In this document: one piece after another, positions 18,438-28,088 of the stretch
How the letters are laid out: each line of letters begins with the position of its first letter
How positions within the stretch are numbered: the stretch's first letter is position 1
Assembly (NCBI RefSeq): GCF_017303155.1
Contig: NZ_JAEKJR010000002.1
Span: 1,736,001-1,800,000 of the forward strand
DNA: 64,000 nucleotides
Origin: Microbulbifer salipaludis
Lineage (GTDB): Bacteria; Pseudomonadota; Gammaproteobacteria; Pseudomonadales; Cellvibrionaceae
Direction of reading: 5' to 3'
Program-made: the position numbers and the translations under genes
The notes under the pieces: model-generated
Database searches by the model: none
Told to the model about the DNA's origin: nothing
Seen by the model: the letters and a program-made list of their open reading frames with translations, nothing else

Positions 18438-18482
18438 CCCATCAGCCACACCAGAACGACCAAGAGCAGGACCAATAACCCA

Positions 18483-19448
18483 GTGGTTAAAACCCTCAAC
18501 CACAACGACCTGAACATCCGCGGCGCCTACCCTACGGTGGCGCCACTGGTGCGCCTGCGCCATCTCGCCCGCCAACTGCGCCTGTTCAAACCGCGGGTCA
18601 ACCGCAGTGACCAGGCCGGCAACCTGCTCACCCGTTATCGCGGGCGCGGCATGAATTTCGAGGAAGTGCGTTATTACCAGCCGGGCGACGATGTGCGCTC
18701 CATTGACTGGCGCGTGACCGCGCGCACCGGCGAAACCCACACCAAACTATTTCAGGAAGAGCGCGAGCGCCCGGTGGTGATCCTGCTCGACCTGCGCTCC
18801 CCCATGTTCTTCGGCAGCCAGAATGCATTCAAATCGGTCGCCGCCTGCAGCATTGCCGCCGCACTGGCTTGGGCCGGCCTGCAGCACGGCGACCGTATTG
18901 GCGCCCTGGTGTTTTCCGATCAGGGCGTGGATACGGTGCGCCCGCGCCGCAGTCACCACGCGGTGCTCGCTGCGATTCACGGCATGGTGGAAACCGCCGG
19001 CGCACTGCAAAGCCCGATTGCCAACGACGGCAGCCAGCCTCTCAGCGTACTGCTGGAGGAAGCCCGACGTATCGCACGGCCCGGCAGCGCCCTGTTCCTG
19101 ATCAGTGACTGTCACGATCTCGATGAAAGCTGCGAACAGCCGCTTTATCTGCTCACGCGGCACGCAGACCTGCAGGTACTGCGCATCACCGACCCACTGG
19201 AACAGCAGCTTCCGGAACAACCGCTGACCATCAGTGATGGCCAGCAGCGCACCTTCCTGGCTAAATCGAGCCGTTTACTGCGCCAGCAATTCGCCAATCA
19301 ACAGTACCGGGTACGCGAACAGACCGCGCAACTTTGCCGGCGGCTGCGACTGCCACTGGTGGACTTCGACAACACCCAGCCAGTGGTCCCGGTATTGCTG
19401 AGCACCTATGGGGAACGCCAACCATCACCGAGCCGGAGGCCGGCATGA
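18483..19448 (+). CDS. DUF58 (vWA-like) protein of the MoxR/Bat operon
   Basis: About 321 residues. The DUF58 hallmark GRGMNFEEVRYYQPGDDVRSIDWR is present (positions ~55-78), then a vWA-like fold with VVILLDLRSPMFFG. No GTG/ATG better than GTG 18483 (VVKTLNHNDLN) is seen; upstream codons in the same frame run back into moxR in another frame and are not family-like. Its stop overlaps the next start by four bases (ATGA), so translation is probably coupled. DUF58 proteins regularly sit just after MoxR ATPases and are presumed partners. Confidence 0.88.
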   Translation: MVKTLNHNDLNIRGAYPTVAPLVRLRHLARQLRLFKPRVNRSDQAGNLLTRYRGRGMNFEEVRYYQPGDDVRSIDWRVTARTGETHTKLFQEERERPVVILLDLRSPMFFGSQNAFKSVAACSIAAALAWAGLQHGDRIGALVFSDQGVDTVRPRRSHHAVLAAIHGMVETAGALQSPIANDGSQPLSVLLEEARRIARPGSALFLISDCHDLDESCEQPLYLLTRHADLQVLRITDPLEQQLPEQPLTISDGQQRTFLAKSSRLLRQQFANQQYRVREQTAQLCRRLRLPLVDFDNTQPVVPVLLSTYGERQPSPSRRPA

Positions 19449-20074
19449 TGACTGGTATAATGACAAGCGTGATGACAGTAGGCGCCGCGCTGAAACAGGC
19501 CTCACCGGCTCCCCAGAACCCGCCGGCCCCCAGCCCCATGTCGCCGGAAATGCAAAGCCTGCTGGCGCAACTGAAAGATATTCAGGAGCCCGCGCCGATC
19601 GGCTGGTGGCCGCTGGCACCGGGCTGGTGGATGCTTGCGGGGCTCATCGTCGCACTGCTGTTCGCCGCAGGCTGGCTGCTGCTGCGCCTGCGCAAAAAGC
19701 GCCGCCGCAACCTGTACCGTGCGGAGGGCGAGCGCCTGCTGCGCGCACTGGATCTCGACGCACCCAGGGTGGTGGAGCAGATCAATATCCTGCTCAAGCG
19801 AGTCGCGGTTGTCACCTTCGGGCGCGACACTTGTGCGCCCCTGACCGGGCAACGCTGGATCACCTTTCTCGAATCCGCGGTCGATGAGGCCATGCCAGAG
19901 GCCGCGCGCCGCGCGCTGCTGGAAAGCCTGTACAGCGACGCCAACGCAGCTCAGGCCGACCTGCAAGCACTGCGCGACTTTGCCATTGACTGGACGCGCA
20001 AACACCAGCATCCCCAGTTAGACACTGCGAAAGCCACAGCACCCGCACAGCAAGCGGAGGCCGAACATGTTTGA
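19445..20074 (+). CDS. DUF4381 membrane protein
   Basis: About 209 residues with one membrane span (GWWMLAGLIVALLFAAGWLLL) preceded by the DUF4381 signature of a short acidic/Pro-rich N-terminus and PIGWWPLAPGW, followed by a basic cytoplasmic region RLRKKRRR and a helical domain. The start is taken as ATG 19445 inside the ATGA overlap with the DUF58 stop; the ATG at 19448 is an equal option. It overlaps the next gene by 8 bp. DUF4381 proteins are typical middle members of MoxR-VWA operons; function unknown. Confidence 0.85.
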   Translation: MMTGIMTSVMTVGAALKQASPAPQNPPAPSPMSPEMQSLLAQLKDIQEPAPIGWWPLAPGWWMLAGLIVALLFAAGWLLLRLRKKRRRNLYRAEGERLLRALDLDAPRVVEQINILLKRVAVVTFGRDTCAPLTGQRWITFLESAVDEAMPEAARRALLESLYSDANAAQADLQALRDFAIDWTRKHQHPQLDTAKATAPAQQAEAEHV

Positions 20075-21125
20075 GTTTGGCCTGCCCTGGGTGTTTGTGC
20101 TGCTACCGCTGCCGATTTTGGCCCGCCTGCTGCTACCCAAAAGTGAACCACTGAGTAGCGCACTCAAGGTGCCCTACTACCGCAAGCTATCCCACAAGGG
20201 CGGCAGCGCTGCCGGCAATCGCCTCAACCTGGCACTGTTGTGGCTGCTCTGGGCCTTGCTCGTCGCCGCCGCGGCACGTCCGCAGTGGTACGGCGAACCG
20301 ATTTCGCAAACCAGCAGTGCGCGCGACCTGCTGATCGCGGTGGATATTTCCGGCAGCATGGAAACCCCGGACATGCTCCTGAACAGCAACCCGGCCATGC
20401 GCATCACCGCAGTTAAAAAAGTCGTGGGAGAGTTCGTGCTGCGCCGCAAGGGGGATCGCCTGGGCCTGGTGCTGTTCGGCACCCGCGCTTATTTGCAGGC
20501 ACCCCTGACTTTTGACCGGGAGACAGTAGCCACACTGTTGACCGAGGCCCAGATCGGGTTTGCCGGCCAGGGTACCGCCATCGGCGACGCCATTGGCCTG
20601 TCGGTGAAACGGTTGACCGAACGACCCGCCGATCAGCGGGTGGTGATTCTGCTCACCGACGGGGCCAACACCGCCGGCGAAGTCGCGCCACTAAAAGCCG
20701 CCGAACTCGCCAAACAGGCCGGAGTGAAGGTGTATACCATCGGCGTCGGGGCGGAAGAAATGGTGCAGCCGGGGTTGCTCGGCTCCCGCTTCGGCGCGCG
20801 CCGCATCAACCCATCGAGGGATCTCGATAGCGAAACACTCCAGGCCATCGCCGACAAAACCGGTGGTCTCTACTTTCGCGCCCATAATCCCCAGGAACTG
20901 GAGGGCATCTACGCCGAACTCGACCGTCTGGAGCCGGTCGAACAGGAAGCCGAAACCTATCGCCCACTGAAATCCCTGTACATCTGGCCGCTGGCCGTCA
21001 CGTTGCTGCTGGCATTCCTGTGGGCGGCCATCCCGCTGGTCGCCGCCTGGGAAAGCGGGAGACGGCAACGCAAAGCACAAACCCGTGTATCCAGCGCAGC
21101 AACGAACGGAGGCCGGACCGCATGA
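20067..21125 (+). CDS. BatA-like membrane protein with von Willebrand factor A domain
   Basis: A 352-residue protein with an N-terminal pair of membrane segments (VFVLLPLPILARLLL and LNLALLWLLWALLVAAAA), a vWA domain whose metal-ion-dependent adhesion site DISGSM is at about residue 93, and a C-terminal span (IWPLAVTLLLAFLWAAIPL). The threonine/aspartate MIDAS partners are seen in VVILLTDGANTAG. This layout is that of Bacteroides-aerotolerance BatA. It overlaps the genes on both sides (8 bp and 4 bp). Confidence 0.9.
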   Translation: MFEFGLPWVFVLLPLPILARLLLPKSEPLSSALKVPYYRKLSHKGGSAAGNRLNLALLWLLWALLVAAAARPQWYGEPISQTSSARDLLIAVDISGSMETPDMLLNSNPAMRITAVKKVVGEFVLRRKGDRLGLVLFGTRAYLQAPLTFDRETVATLLTEAQIGFAGQGTAIGDAIGLSVKRLTERPADQRVVILLTDGANTAGEVAPLKAAELAKQAGVKVYTIGVGAEEMVQPGLLGSRFGARRINPSRDLDSETLQAIADKTGGLYFRAHNPQELEGIYAELDRLEPVEQEAETYRPLKSLYIWPLAVTLLLAFLWAAIPLVAAWESGRRQRKAQTRVSSAATNGGRTA

Positions 21126-22990
21126 ATTTCCTGGCCGACATGGGACAGTTTCACTTCCTGCGCCCCGCGTTTTTATGGCTCGTGATACCGGCAGCCGTAA
21201 CCTGCTGGGGGCTGGCCCGCATTGTGTTTGCCAGTGGCGGCCTGCAGAAACTGATCGATCCGGACCTGCTCCCGCACTTGCTCCTGCGGGGCGGCGAAAA
21301 GCGACCGTGGCTGTTTGCCCTCATTTTTGCCCTGCTGACGGCCGTTATTATTGCCCTCGCCGGCCCCACCTGGCGCAAGCTGCCGACGCCGGTATATTCC
21401 AACCAAGATGCGCTGGTGATCCTCCTTGATCTGTCGCCGTCAATGATGGCTACAGATCTGGCCCCCAACCGCTTGACCCGGGCACGCCTCAAAATTCTCG
21501 ACATTCTCAAGCAGCGTAAAGATGGCCTCACCGCGCTGGTCGCCTACGCCGGCGAGGCCCACATCGTCACCCCCCTCACCGATGACACCGCCACCATCGC
21601 CAACCTGGTACCGCCGCTGTCACCACGGATCATGCCAGTGCCCGGCAGCAACATCGAAATGGCGGTACAGGAGGGGTTGCGACTGATTAAGGATGGCGCC
21701 AATGGCAAGGGTCGCCTGCTTGCGGTCACTGATGGCATCGACAAAGCGGCCATCAGTACCATCAAAAATAGCGTGAATAGCAGTGGCGCCACGCTTTCTA
21801 TTCTCGCCGTGGGCAGTGGCGAGGGCAGCCCCATCCCCAAAACCACCGGCAGCGGCTTCATCACCGATGACAGCGGCTCCATCATCATTGCCAATTTCGA
21901 TCGCCGCGAACTCTCGCGCCTCGCACAGAGCACCGGGGGGCACTTCGCCCAGATCACCGTGGACGACAGCGATATCGCCAGAGCTCTCCCCGCAATCACC
22001 ACCCCGGAGCAGGCCGAACTGACCGAGCGGGAATTCGACCAATGGTATGAAGAAGGCCCTTGGCTGGTATTGCTACTACTGCCCTTCGCCCTACTGCTGT
22101 TTCGCAAGGGCGCCCTGGCGTGCGCGCTTCCAATTGCCCTCCCCCTCGCCCTGATGGTGACCAGTCAGGACGCCAGCGCGCAAACCAGCAATCTGTGGCA
22201 GACCCCGAATCAACAAGCGCAGGAACTACTGGAAGAAGGTGACCCCAAAGCCGCCGCAGAACTCTTCGAAAACTCCCAGTGGCGCGGCACCGCCCAGTAC
22301 CGCGCCGGGGAATACGGCGCGGCCGCCGAAAACTTTGCCGAAAGCACCGACCCGCAGGGGCTCTACAACCTGGGCAACAGCCTTGCCCAACAGGGCCAGT
22401 TCGATGCCGCCATCGAAGCCTTCGACCGCGCGCTCCAGCAAAACCCGGAATTTGCCGACGCGCGCCATAACAAGGAAATTGCCGAGCAACTGAAGAAACT
22501 GCAACGACAGCAGCAGCAAAATCAGCAATCTCAACAGGGCGACCAGCAACAGGATCAGCAGCAAGACCAGGACCAGCAATCGCAAAGCCAGCCCCAGCAA
22601 GATCAACAGCAAAGCGACGCCGATCAATCCTCACAGCAACAGCAATCCCAAGACCAGCAACAGTCCGGCGAACAGGATCAGCAGCAGAACGCAAATCAGG
22701 GCGAACAGAACCCGTCTGAAGAGGAACAACAGGAGCAGCAGGCAGAACGCCAGCAACAAAACCAGGATGGTAACAAGCAGGAGCAACAGGCCAACGCCCA
22801 GCCACAAGAGCCCCAGAGTGACCTGGACCCGGAAACCCAGCAGGCGCTGGACCAGTGGCTGCGCCAGATACCCGATGATCCCGCCGGCCTGATGCGCGAG
22901 AAATTCAAATACGAAAGCCTGCAACGCCGCCGCGCCTACCGCGCCGGCGAATGGCAGCCCCCGGAAAACGGAGCCACCCAAAGATGGTAA
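21122..22990 (+). CDS. BatB/BatC fusion: vWA domain plus TPR and Gln-rich tail
   Basis: A 622-residue protein starting MNFLADMGQFHFLRP (ATG 21122, ATGA overlap). Membrane spans flank a vWA domain with the MIDAS variant DLSPSM at about residue 104 and VTDGIDKAA later. A further span is followed by TPR-like repeats (GLYNLGNSLAQQGQFDAAIEAFDRALQQNPEFADARHN). Next comes a roughly 110-residue, extremely Gln/Asp-rich low-complexity region (DNA ~22500-22815), then a conserved C-terminal helix LDQWLRQIPDDPAGLMREKF. In many bacteria BatB and BatC are separate; here they are one chain. It overlaps batD by 7 bp. Confidence 0.9.
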   Translation: MNFLADMGQFHFLRPAFLWLVIPAAVTCWGLARIVFASGGLQKLIDPDLLPHLLLRGGEKRPWLFALIFALLTAVIIALAGPTWRKLPTPVYSNQDALVILLDLSPSMMATDLAPNRLTRARLKILDILKQRKDGLTALVAYAGEAHIVTPLTDDTATIANLVPPLSPRIMPVPGSNIEMAVQEGLRLIKDGANGKGRLLAVTDGIDKAAISTIKNSVNSSGATLSILAVGSGEGSPIPKTTGSGFITDDSGSIIIANFDRRELSRLAQSTGGHFAQITVDDSDIARALPAITTPEQAELTEREFDQWYEEGPWLVLLLLPFALLLFRKGALACALPIALPLALMVTSQDASAQTSNLWQTPNQQAQELLEEGDPKAAAELFENSQWRGTAQYRAGEYGAAAENFAESTDPQGLYNLGNSLAQQGQFDAAIEAFDRALQQNPEFADARHNKEIAEQLKKLQRQQQQNQQSQQGDQQQDQQQDQDQQSQSQPQQDQQQSDADQSSQQQQSQDQQQSGEQDQQQNANQGEQNPSEEEQQEQQAERQQQNQDGNKQEQQANAQPQEPQSDLDPETQQALDQWLRQIPDDPAGLMREKFKYESLQRRRAYRAGEWQPPENGATQRW

Positions 22991-24699
22991 CCCCAGTGGA
23001 AACATACTCCTTTCCCACTCACAGAAAGCCGTTTGTAAGCGCGACCATCGCACTGGTCACGAAAGCCCTATGCGCCCTACTCCTCCTCGCTCTATCCCTG
23101 GGCGCAAGTGCGCAGGAACTGACCGCGTCTGTCGATCGCAACGAACTCGCCATCAACGAAACCTTTACCCTCACCCTGCGCTACAGCGGTGGGCAACGGG
23201 GCGGCCAGCCGGATTTTGACCTGCTGGAACAGGACTTCGAAGTTCTTTCACGGCAGCAGTCCAACCAGTATCGAGTGATAAACGGTCAGGCAGAAAGCTT
23301 CGTTGAGTGGACGCTCATCCTCGCCCCTCTCAAGGAAGGCAAGCTGTTTGTGCCCTCACTGCATTTGCACGGCCAGGTGTCCGACGCCATCCCCATCACC
23401 GTAAACCAGGCCGGCCAGTCCCCCAGCGGCAACAGCCGCAAGGCCTTCCTGGAAGTGGAACTCGACAAAGACAAAGTCCACGTGCAGGAACAGCTACTGG
23501 TAAAAGTACGCCTCTACACCACCGTCGGCCTCCACGACATCGCCACCGACCAGCTGCAGGTCCGCGGTGCACATGTGGAAAAAGTCGATGAGCAACGCTT
23601 CGAGCGCAGAATCGATGGCGTGGGCCACGCCGTTTACGAGCTCACCTACGCCGTGTTCCCGGAAAGCTCCGGCGAACTGCAAATCCCCGCCCTCAACTAC
23701 GTCGCCGTCACCGGGCGCAGAGACCCCTTCTCCCTGTTCAACCGCAACGCACAGCGCATCCGCCTGCGCTCCGAAGCAAAAACCATACAGGTAGAACCCA
23801 AGCCCGATAGCTACAGCGGCAGCCACTGGCTCCCCGCCGCCAGCCTCGGGCTGGTACAAAGCTGGTCCAAGGATCCGGAAGAATTCAAGGTAGGGGAACC
23901 AATCACCCGCATCATCACCCTGCGCGCCGAAGGCCTGAGGGCAGCTCAGCTACCACCACTGCCAGCGCTCAATATTGAAGGCCTGAAAACCTACCCCGAC
24001 CAAGCCCAGCAGGAAGATCAGCCAAGGATGAATGGCATTACCGGCAGCCGGATAGAAACAACCGCAATTGTCGCCACCAAGCCTGGCAGCTATCAGCTGC
24101 CTCCGGTGACGATTACCTGGTGGGATACGAAGAATGGGCGGCAGCGTGCCACGCAGTTGCCGGCGTTTCGGTTTAATGTTTCAGGTGCGCCAATAGTGAA
24201 TGCGGCAGATCCGGGGAAAGCAGCACCCGCATCGAGTGGTAGTCCGTCAGCGGTTCCGGTCGAACCGGGGTTTTGGCAGAAAATTGCGATTGCGGCGATC
24301 GCATCGCATTTGCTATGGATTTTCTATTTCTTCTACCTAAAGAAAGGCAAGGCCGCCGCTGATATCCGCAGCGACAGTGAAGCCAGAGGCGCAGCCGAAG
24401 ACTCCGGGGCACTAATGGACAAAATCAAGAACGGCAATCCGGTGTATATCCAACAAGCACTCCTCCAATGGGTGAACTCGCAGTGGCCCCACACACGAGG
24501 AATGAATCTCGCAGATGCAAGCACCCACCTCAAGATTCCAGAGCTGAATCAATTGACGCAACTGCTTAATGATGCTGCCTATAAAGTTCCACCGAAGCCC
24601 CTGAATCGCTCGCAAGCGCAGACACTGGCCAGCAGAATAACTCGCGGTGAAAAAAGCAACGATTCAATCCCAGAAGTGCTTCCCCAACTGTTTAGTTAA
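22984..24699 (+). CDS. BatD-like oxygen-tolerance protein
   Basis: A 571-residue secreted/membrane protein. A signal peptide (ALCALLLLALSLGASAQ) leads to repeated beta-rich domains typical of BatD (TASVDRNELAINETFTLTL at its start), then a membrane span (IAIAAIASHLLWIFYFFYL) near residue 445 and a short cytoplasmic tail. The start is ATG 22984, overlapping the previous stop. It is the last gene of the MoxR-Bat operon; no clear terminator follows within 100 bp. Function in this organism is unproven. Confidence 0.88.
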   Translation: MVTPVETYSFPTHRKPFVSATIALVTKALCALLLLALSLGASAQELTASVDRNELAINETFTLTLRYSGGQRGGQPDFDLLEQDFEVLSRQQSNQYRVINGQAESFVEWTLILAPLKEGKLFVPSLHLHGQVSDAIPITVNQAGQSPSGNSRKAFLEVELDKDKVHVQEQLLVKVRLYTTVGLHDIATDQLQVRGAHVEKVDEQRFERRIDGVGHAVYELTYAVFPESSGELQIPALNYVAVTGRRDPFSLFNRNAQRIRLRSEAKTIQVEPKPDSYSGSHWLPAASLGLVQSWSKDPEEFKVGEPITRIITLRAEGLRAAQLPPLPALNIEGLKTYPDQAQQEDQPRMNGITGSRIETTAIVATKPGSYQLPPVTITWWDTKNGRQRATQLPAFRFNVSGAPIVNAADPGKAAPASSGSPSAVPVEPGFWQKIAIAAIASHLLWIFYFFYLKKGKAAADIRSDSEARGAAEDSGALMDKIKNGNPVYIQQALLQWVNSQWPHTRGMNLADASTHLKIPELNQLTQLLNDAAYKVPPKPLNRSQAQTLASRITRGEKSNDSIPEVLPQLFS

Positions 24700-25125
24700 A
24701 GGAAATTGGTGATCGATTGCGTAACAATTAAAGTCGCTCTAATGCTTGAAAGTTCCTTATAGGCCAGAAAAAAGCTATAACCCCTTAAAATTTCTTTTTT
24801 ACTTCAACTTGAACTTCACATCTCACTCAAGGTCAGCGATCCAAGTCCAGCTTACAAGTAAATCTGACGCAAAAACTCTATAATAGCAAAGTAAGCGCTC
24901 AATAAACCTCACCTAAAACCCGACAGCTCTTCCGGGTACGCTCCTGATGTTTAACGATCAGGAGACTAACAGGAGGGCAGATCGAATTTTAGATGAGGAT
25001 TATTAAGCGCCTACCAATCGAAAACGGCAGAGGCCATTGCGGCTCTGCTACCGTAGAACATAAAGACTGCTGGGTTACCGGGAAGCAATTCTCGCGTCGA
25101 GGGTGTGGAAGACTGATCGCTTACA
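24700..25125. other. Gene-free stretch with a hairpin, upstream of IS remnant
   Basis: I see no credible gene. One perfect 8-bp stem (CTCCTGAT / ATCAGGAG, 24941-24964, 8-base loop) is followed by no T-run. A weaker ACCCG/CGGGT stem lies just before it. The stretch separates the GC-rich Bat operon from the AT-rich polysaccharide island and may be scar sequence from transposition. Confidence 0.5.
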
Positions 25126-25354
25126 AATGTGCGCACCCGAACACGCGGTGTATCCACCTCGAAGCTCCCCGCCGGGCTCTCCATGTCTTCGACGTGCGGC
25201 CATTCGTACGGTTGTTCTGATCATCGCTGGGCAGGTACTAATCCATGCATGGCGACTTCGGTGAGCTGTTTGATCAGGGAAGATAGGTGCCGAGGTCTTT
25301 GCTCTCACGCACTGTGTTGACGGTGGCATCCATATCGAAGGTTGGTTTTGTCAT
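25126..25354 (-). pseudogene. Broken N-terminal fragment of an IS256-family (mutator) transposase
   Basis: Reading leftwards from ATG 25354, one frame gives MTKPTFDMDATVNTVRESKD and then stops; a shifted frame gives SSLIKQLTEVAMHG; further frames give NRTNGRTSKT and ESPAGSFEVDTPRVR. In this order these match the start of IS256-type transposases (FDM..AL..LR.GKDL, then PLIKQLTEAA, then NGK..KT, then SPAGSFELDTPRDR). At least three frame disruptions and loss of the catalytic DDE part make it a dead remnant. It borders the AT-rich polysaccharide island. Confidence 0.72.
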
Positions 25355-25470
25355 AGGTCACCCTTCAGTGGTAAAGATGTGACACTGAATTTTGAACACT
25401 GCCGAGCATCTTCTGAAAACCGATGCCCGTCAGAGCAAGACTGAACTACTACATATCAATTCACCCTACC

Positions 25471-26271
25471 CTACACAGCTACCAGACCTAGCTTTTCCTT
25501 AAACTCTCTAATTTTAGTACAGCCCTCTAAGAGAGCCACCTCCTCCTGTAAAGCTTCATCCTTAACGTACTCACGGCCCCTATTCTTTAGAGAGTTACGA
25601 TTTGGCAAAGAAGAAATTGAGGCAAGCCTAACGCTTTTTTCTCCAAACCCTAACCTGGAGAACAAATTGTCATGTACGAACTGCTCCTTGTTATCGGACT
25701 CAACAAACGACTCCAAATCGAACAGCACAAAACGAGAGGCAGCAGAAGCCTTAATTTTGATCGCTTGACGCAGAGACCGTTGATATCTAATCTTAAAAAC
25801 TTCCAAATCAGATAGGTAGCCCATGGACCGCCAAGATCTCCAGACTTTAGCCACCGGTCTCACACAGTACACATAGTGAGGAAGAAGGGTTGAAAAGACG
25901 CTTTCAAACTCTTCGAAGTAACGCTCATATCCCGGTGTTTTTATTCCATGAAACTTTAGCGACTTGTTCGTCCCTATACAATCCTTTTTGTTCGCACAGG
26001 CAAAGAAAGTATGGGCAAAAGCAGCCTTTGATAGATTCCAAGAGCCATCGAGCCTGCGCCCTTTGCGTTCAGAATAGTGGTCATAAACATCGTCAACATT
26101 TTTGAGAAAAGCAAAAAAACTCTCGATAGTTTTTGCATGCATCTCTTCTTGGACCGCTATTTCCGGGTGCTCATTCAGCAAATCGGTCACCATTCTCGTA
26201 CCTGATCGCGCCGCACCGCAAACAATTATCGGATTAATTTCTTTAGACTCTTCAAGACCATTTAAAAACAT
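25471..26271 (-). CDS. Sulfotransferase-family protein
   Basis: About 266 residues. The N-terminal motif PIIVCGAARSGTRMVTDLL is the 5'-phosphosulfate-binding loop of PAPS-dependent sulfotransferases; a later conserved-looking stretch (VCRPVAKVWRSWRSMGYL in approximate form) could be the 3'-phosphate region. Start: ATG 26271 has GGTGA at a good distance; a GTG nine bases upstream lacks one. It is the last gene of the minus-strand polysaccharide cluster and AT-rich like its neighbours. A role in sulfating the polymer is inferred from location only. Confidence 0.75.
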   Translation of the reverse strand: MFLNGLEESKEINPIIVCGAARSGTRMVTDLLNEHPEIAVQEEMHAKTIESFFAFLKNVDDVYDHYSERKGRRLDGSWNLSKAAFAHTFFACANKKDCIGTNKSLKFHGIKTPGYERYFEEFESVFSTLLPHYVYCVRPVAKVWRSWRSMGYLSDLEVFKIRYQRSLRQAIKIKASAASRFVLFDLESFVESDNKEQFVHDNLFSRLGFGEKSVRLASISSLPNRNSLKNRGREYVKDEALQEEVALLEGCTKIREFKEKLGLVAV

Positions 26272-26375
26272 ATTGATCACCAGTTAAATCAAATTAAATT
26301 AAATAATTTTGGCCAGCAAATTAAATCGGCCCAAGCGAAAATCAACCAAAAATAAATTTGAAACTCCGCCATCCA

Positions 26376-28088
26376 TCAGAGCAAAGAGATCTCCCACTTC
26401 AAAAAACCAGAGCTATTCGGGCAGCGAGCTTGAATCACTGACGAGGGAGAGATTTCGTTATATCCAAAACTAACCCACCCCAAAAGCGGCTTTTCACGAC
26501 CACTAAAAACATTCAGCTCACAGTCTTCCGATTTAAGCTTTACTATTGCGTACCCTGGAACCTCTACAGTGTCAGCCGAAACAACATCAACGACTAATTT
26601 CGGATTAACATGCAAATTACTTACAAGTGAATAATCATTGAAAAACTTCCTAAACATGTCAATAATTGACAACTTTTCGTGAAAATCATCATAAATCTCT
26701 AAGAGATGGAATGGCTTCAACTCAAATACTCGCTTGTGTTCAAACTGCCCAGGCCTAGTCAATTTTCCGGAAACTCTAACGCTAGAGTCGGAAAAATTTA
26801 CACTTATAAGTTTACTTCCAGGAATGTCAACATCTTGCGGTCTTGAAGGGAGCCCGTCGAGCGAAAGAGTGTTATGAGCCGAAGCAGAAATTACATACCT
26901 CCGGAACTCATCTTTATTGTATGAATACTTCCCAGAGTCTACAAAAACCAACTCACCACGGTGAAACAATTCAAAAGAAAGCTCATCCGCGTGATTGTGA
27001 GCCTCATCAGAAAACGAAATTCCCGTGATGAAAAGCTGTGACGAGTCTTCAATAAGAGTATCGGGCAATGTCCGTATTGAAAAGTAACCTGATTTAGAAA
27101 AGTCTCCAACTTGGCACTTCACACCATTTAAAACCATAGGTTCTGAATAAAAATTGAGATCAGCGGAGTAAGACCCTGAGCTATCACCTATTCTTGCAAC
27201 CATCGAATTCGGGTAAACTAAATGAGGAGAGACCCTGGAAGCTCTATCAATCAACTCCAATACCTCACGACCATAAAGGCCCTGGATATTAAGTTGCCTA
27301 ATTGTTTTCAATGTAAAAAAATGGTAAGCTGGAGAATTTTCTTTGTGCACCCCCTCCCCAGTAAATTGACGCTCAAGTAAGCTGAACATCTTTTTACTAT
27401 TGTATTCACTTTCATTACTACACACTTCGGAATTTACTTCCGCGAGACAGAGAAGCCTCAGACCCACCAATTGAAAGTACGCGTGATTTCCATGCGCCAA
27501 AAATGATTCATCTAGGAGCTTTTCGATATGCTGCCTCATCAACACTCGAATCTTTTCCGCATCGGCAGGTAAAATTAGAAAGGGATAATTTGCCAGCTCC
27601 TGCCATAACCAAGCTAACTTCATAGCCCTAATACCAGTCGCCATATCATACCACTGCATGTGGTCGATATTACCATTTCCCTTATAATAGTTGTGCCAAT
27701 CAAGAATAATTGAAAAAGCCTCTTTTAAATATTTCTCATCTTGAGTTCTACGGTACTGCCTTAGCACCGAGTCAATCATTCTCCATGCTTGCAACTGGAA
27801 AACCCAATTCCTGTCATCATAAGGATCTGCAGACCAATCAAAAGGCAAGTCAAAATGGACAGGGTCGACATCTTTTCGAGGCCGAAATCCCAGCTTTTTA
27901 AACTCTTGATATGTAGAAGAGTAAACCAAGTTAATATTATTTAAAGATATTTTCTCTTGAGCAGCCCATAGGCCAGTAGAAGGCAACATGAGAAGGAGCA
28001 AAAAAAAACCTGAAACTTGAGACAATAATTTTAGCAAACCTACAACTCTGACTTTACAGTTAGCGATCTGTGACATTGTATATCTCAT
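26376..28088 (-). CDS. Exported heparinase II/III-family polysaccharide lyase-like protein
   Basis: A 570-residue protein with an N-terminal signal (LLSQVSGFFLLLLMLPSTGLWAA). Central motifs typical of heparinase II/III and alginate-lyase-like proteins are present: LDWHNYYKGNGNIDHMQWYDM, HGNHAYFQL (Asn-His catalytic region), NSPAYHFF and EAHNHADELSFELFHRGE plus YSYNKDEFRRYVISASAHNT. These enzymes cleave uronic-acid polymers by beta-elimination. It overlaps the next upstream gene by 29 bp; an ATG four codons further in (28076) is possible. Likely periplasmic. The substrate cannot be told, but genes in polysaccharide loci often encode lyases for their own polymer. Confidence 0.85.
   Translation of the reverse strand: MRYTMSQIANCKVRVVGLLKLLSQVSGFFLLLLMLPSTGLWAAQEKISLNNINLVYSSTYQEFKKLGFRPRKDVDPVHFDLPFDWSADPYDDRNWVFQLQAWRMIDSVLRQYRRTQDEKYLKEAFSIILDWHNYYKGNGNIDHMQWYDMATGIRAMKLAWLWQELANYPFLILPADAEKIRVLMRQHIEKLLDESFLAHGNHAYFQLVGLRLLCLAEVNSEVCSNESEYNSKKMFSLLERQFTGEGVHKENSPAYHFFTLKTIRQLNIQGLYGREVLELIDRASRVSPHLVYPNSMVARIGDSSGSYSADLNFYSEPMVLNGVKCQVGDFSKSGYFSIRTLPDTLIEDSSQLFITGISFSDEAHNHADELSFELFHRGELVFVDSGKYSYNKDEFRRYVISASAHNTLSLDGLPSRPQDVDIPGSKLISVNFSDSSVRVSGKLTRPGQFEHKRVFELKPFHLLEIYDDFHEKLSIIDMFRKFFNDYSLVSNLHVNPKLVVDVVSADTVEVPGYAIVKLKSEDCELNVFSGREKPLLGWVSFGYNEISPSSVIQARCPNSSGFLKWEISLL

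Noticed and set aside
22500..22815. Short-period repeat that might be read as a CRISPR or satellite array
   Set aside because: It is a CAG/CAA-rich coding low-complexity tract within the BatB/C gene; no direct repeats with unique spacers are present.
24993..25220. Small plus-strand open frame of 75 codons in the gap before the island
   Set aside because: It overlaps the decayed IS256 transposase on the opposite strand and has no ribosome site or recognisable domain.
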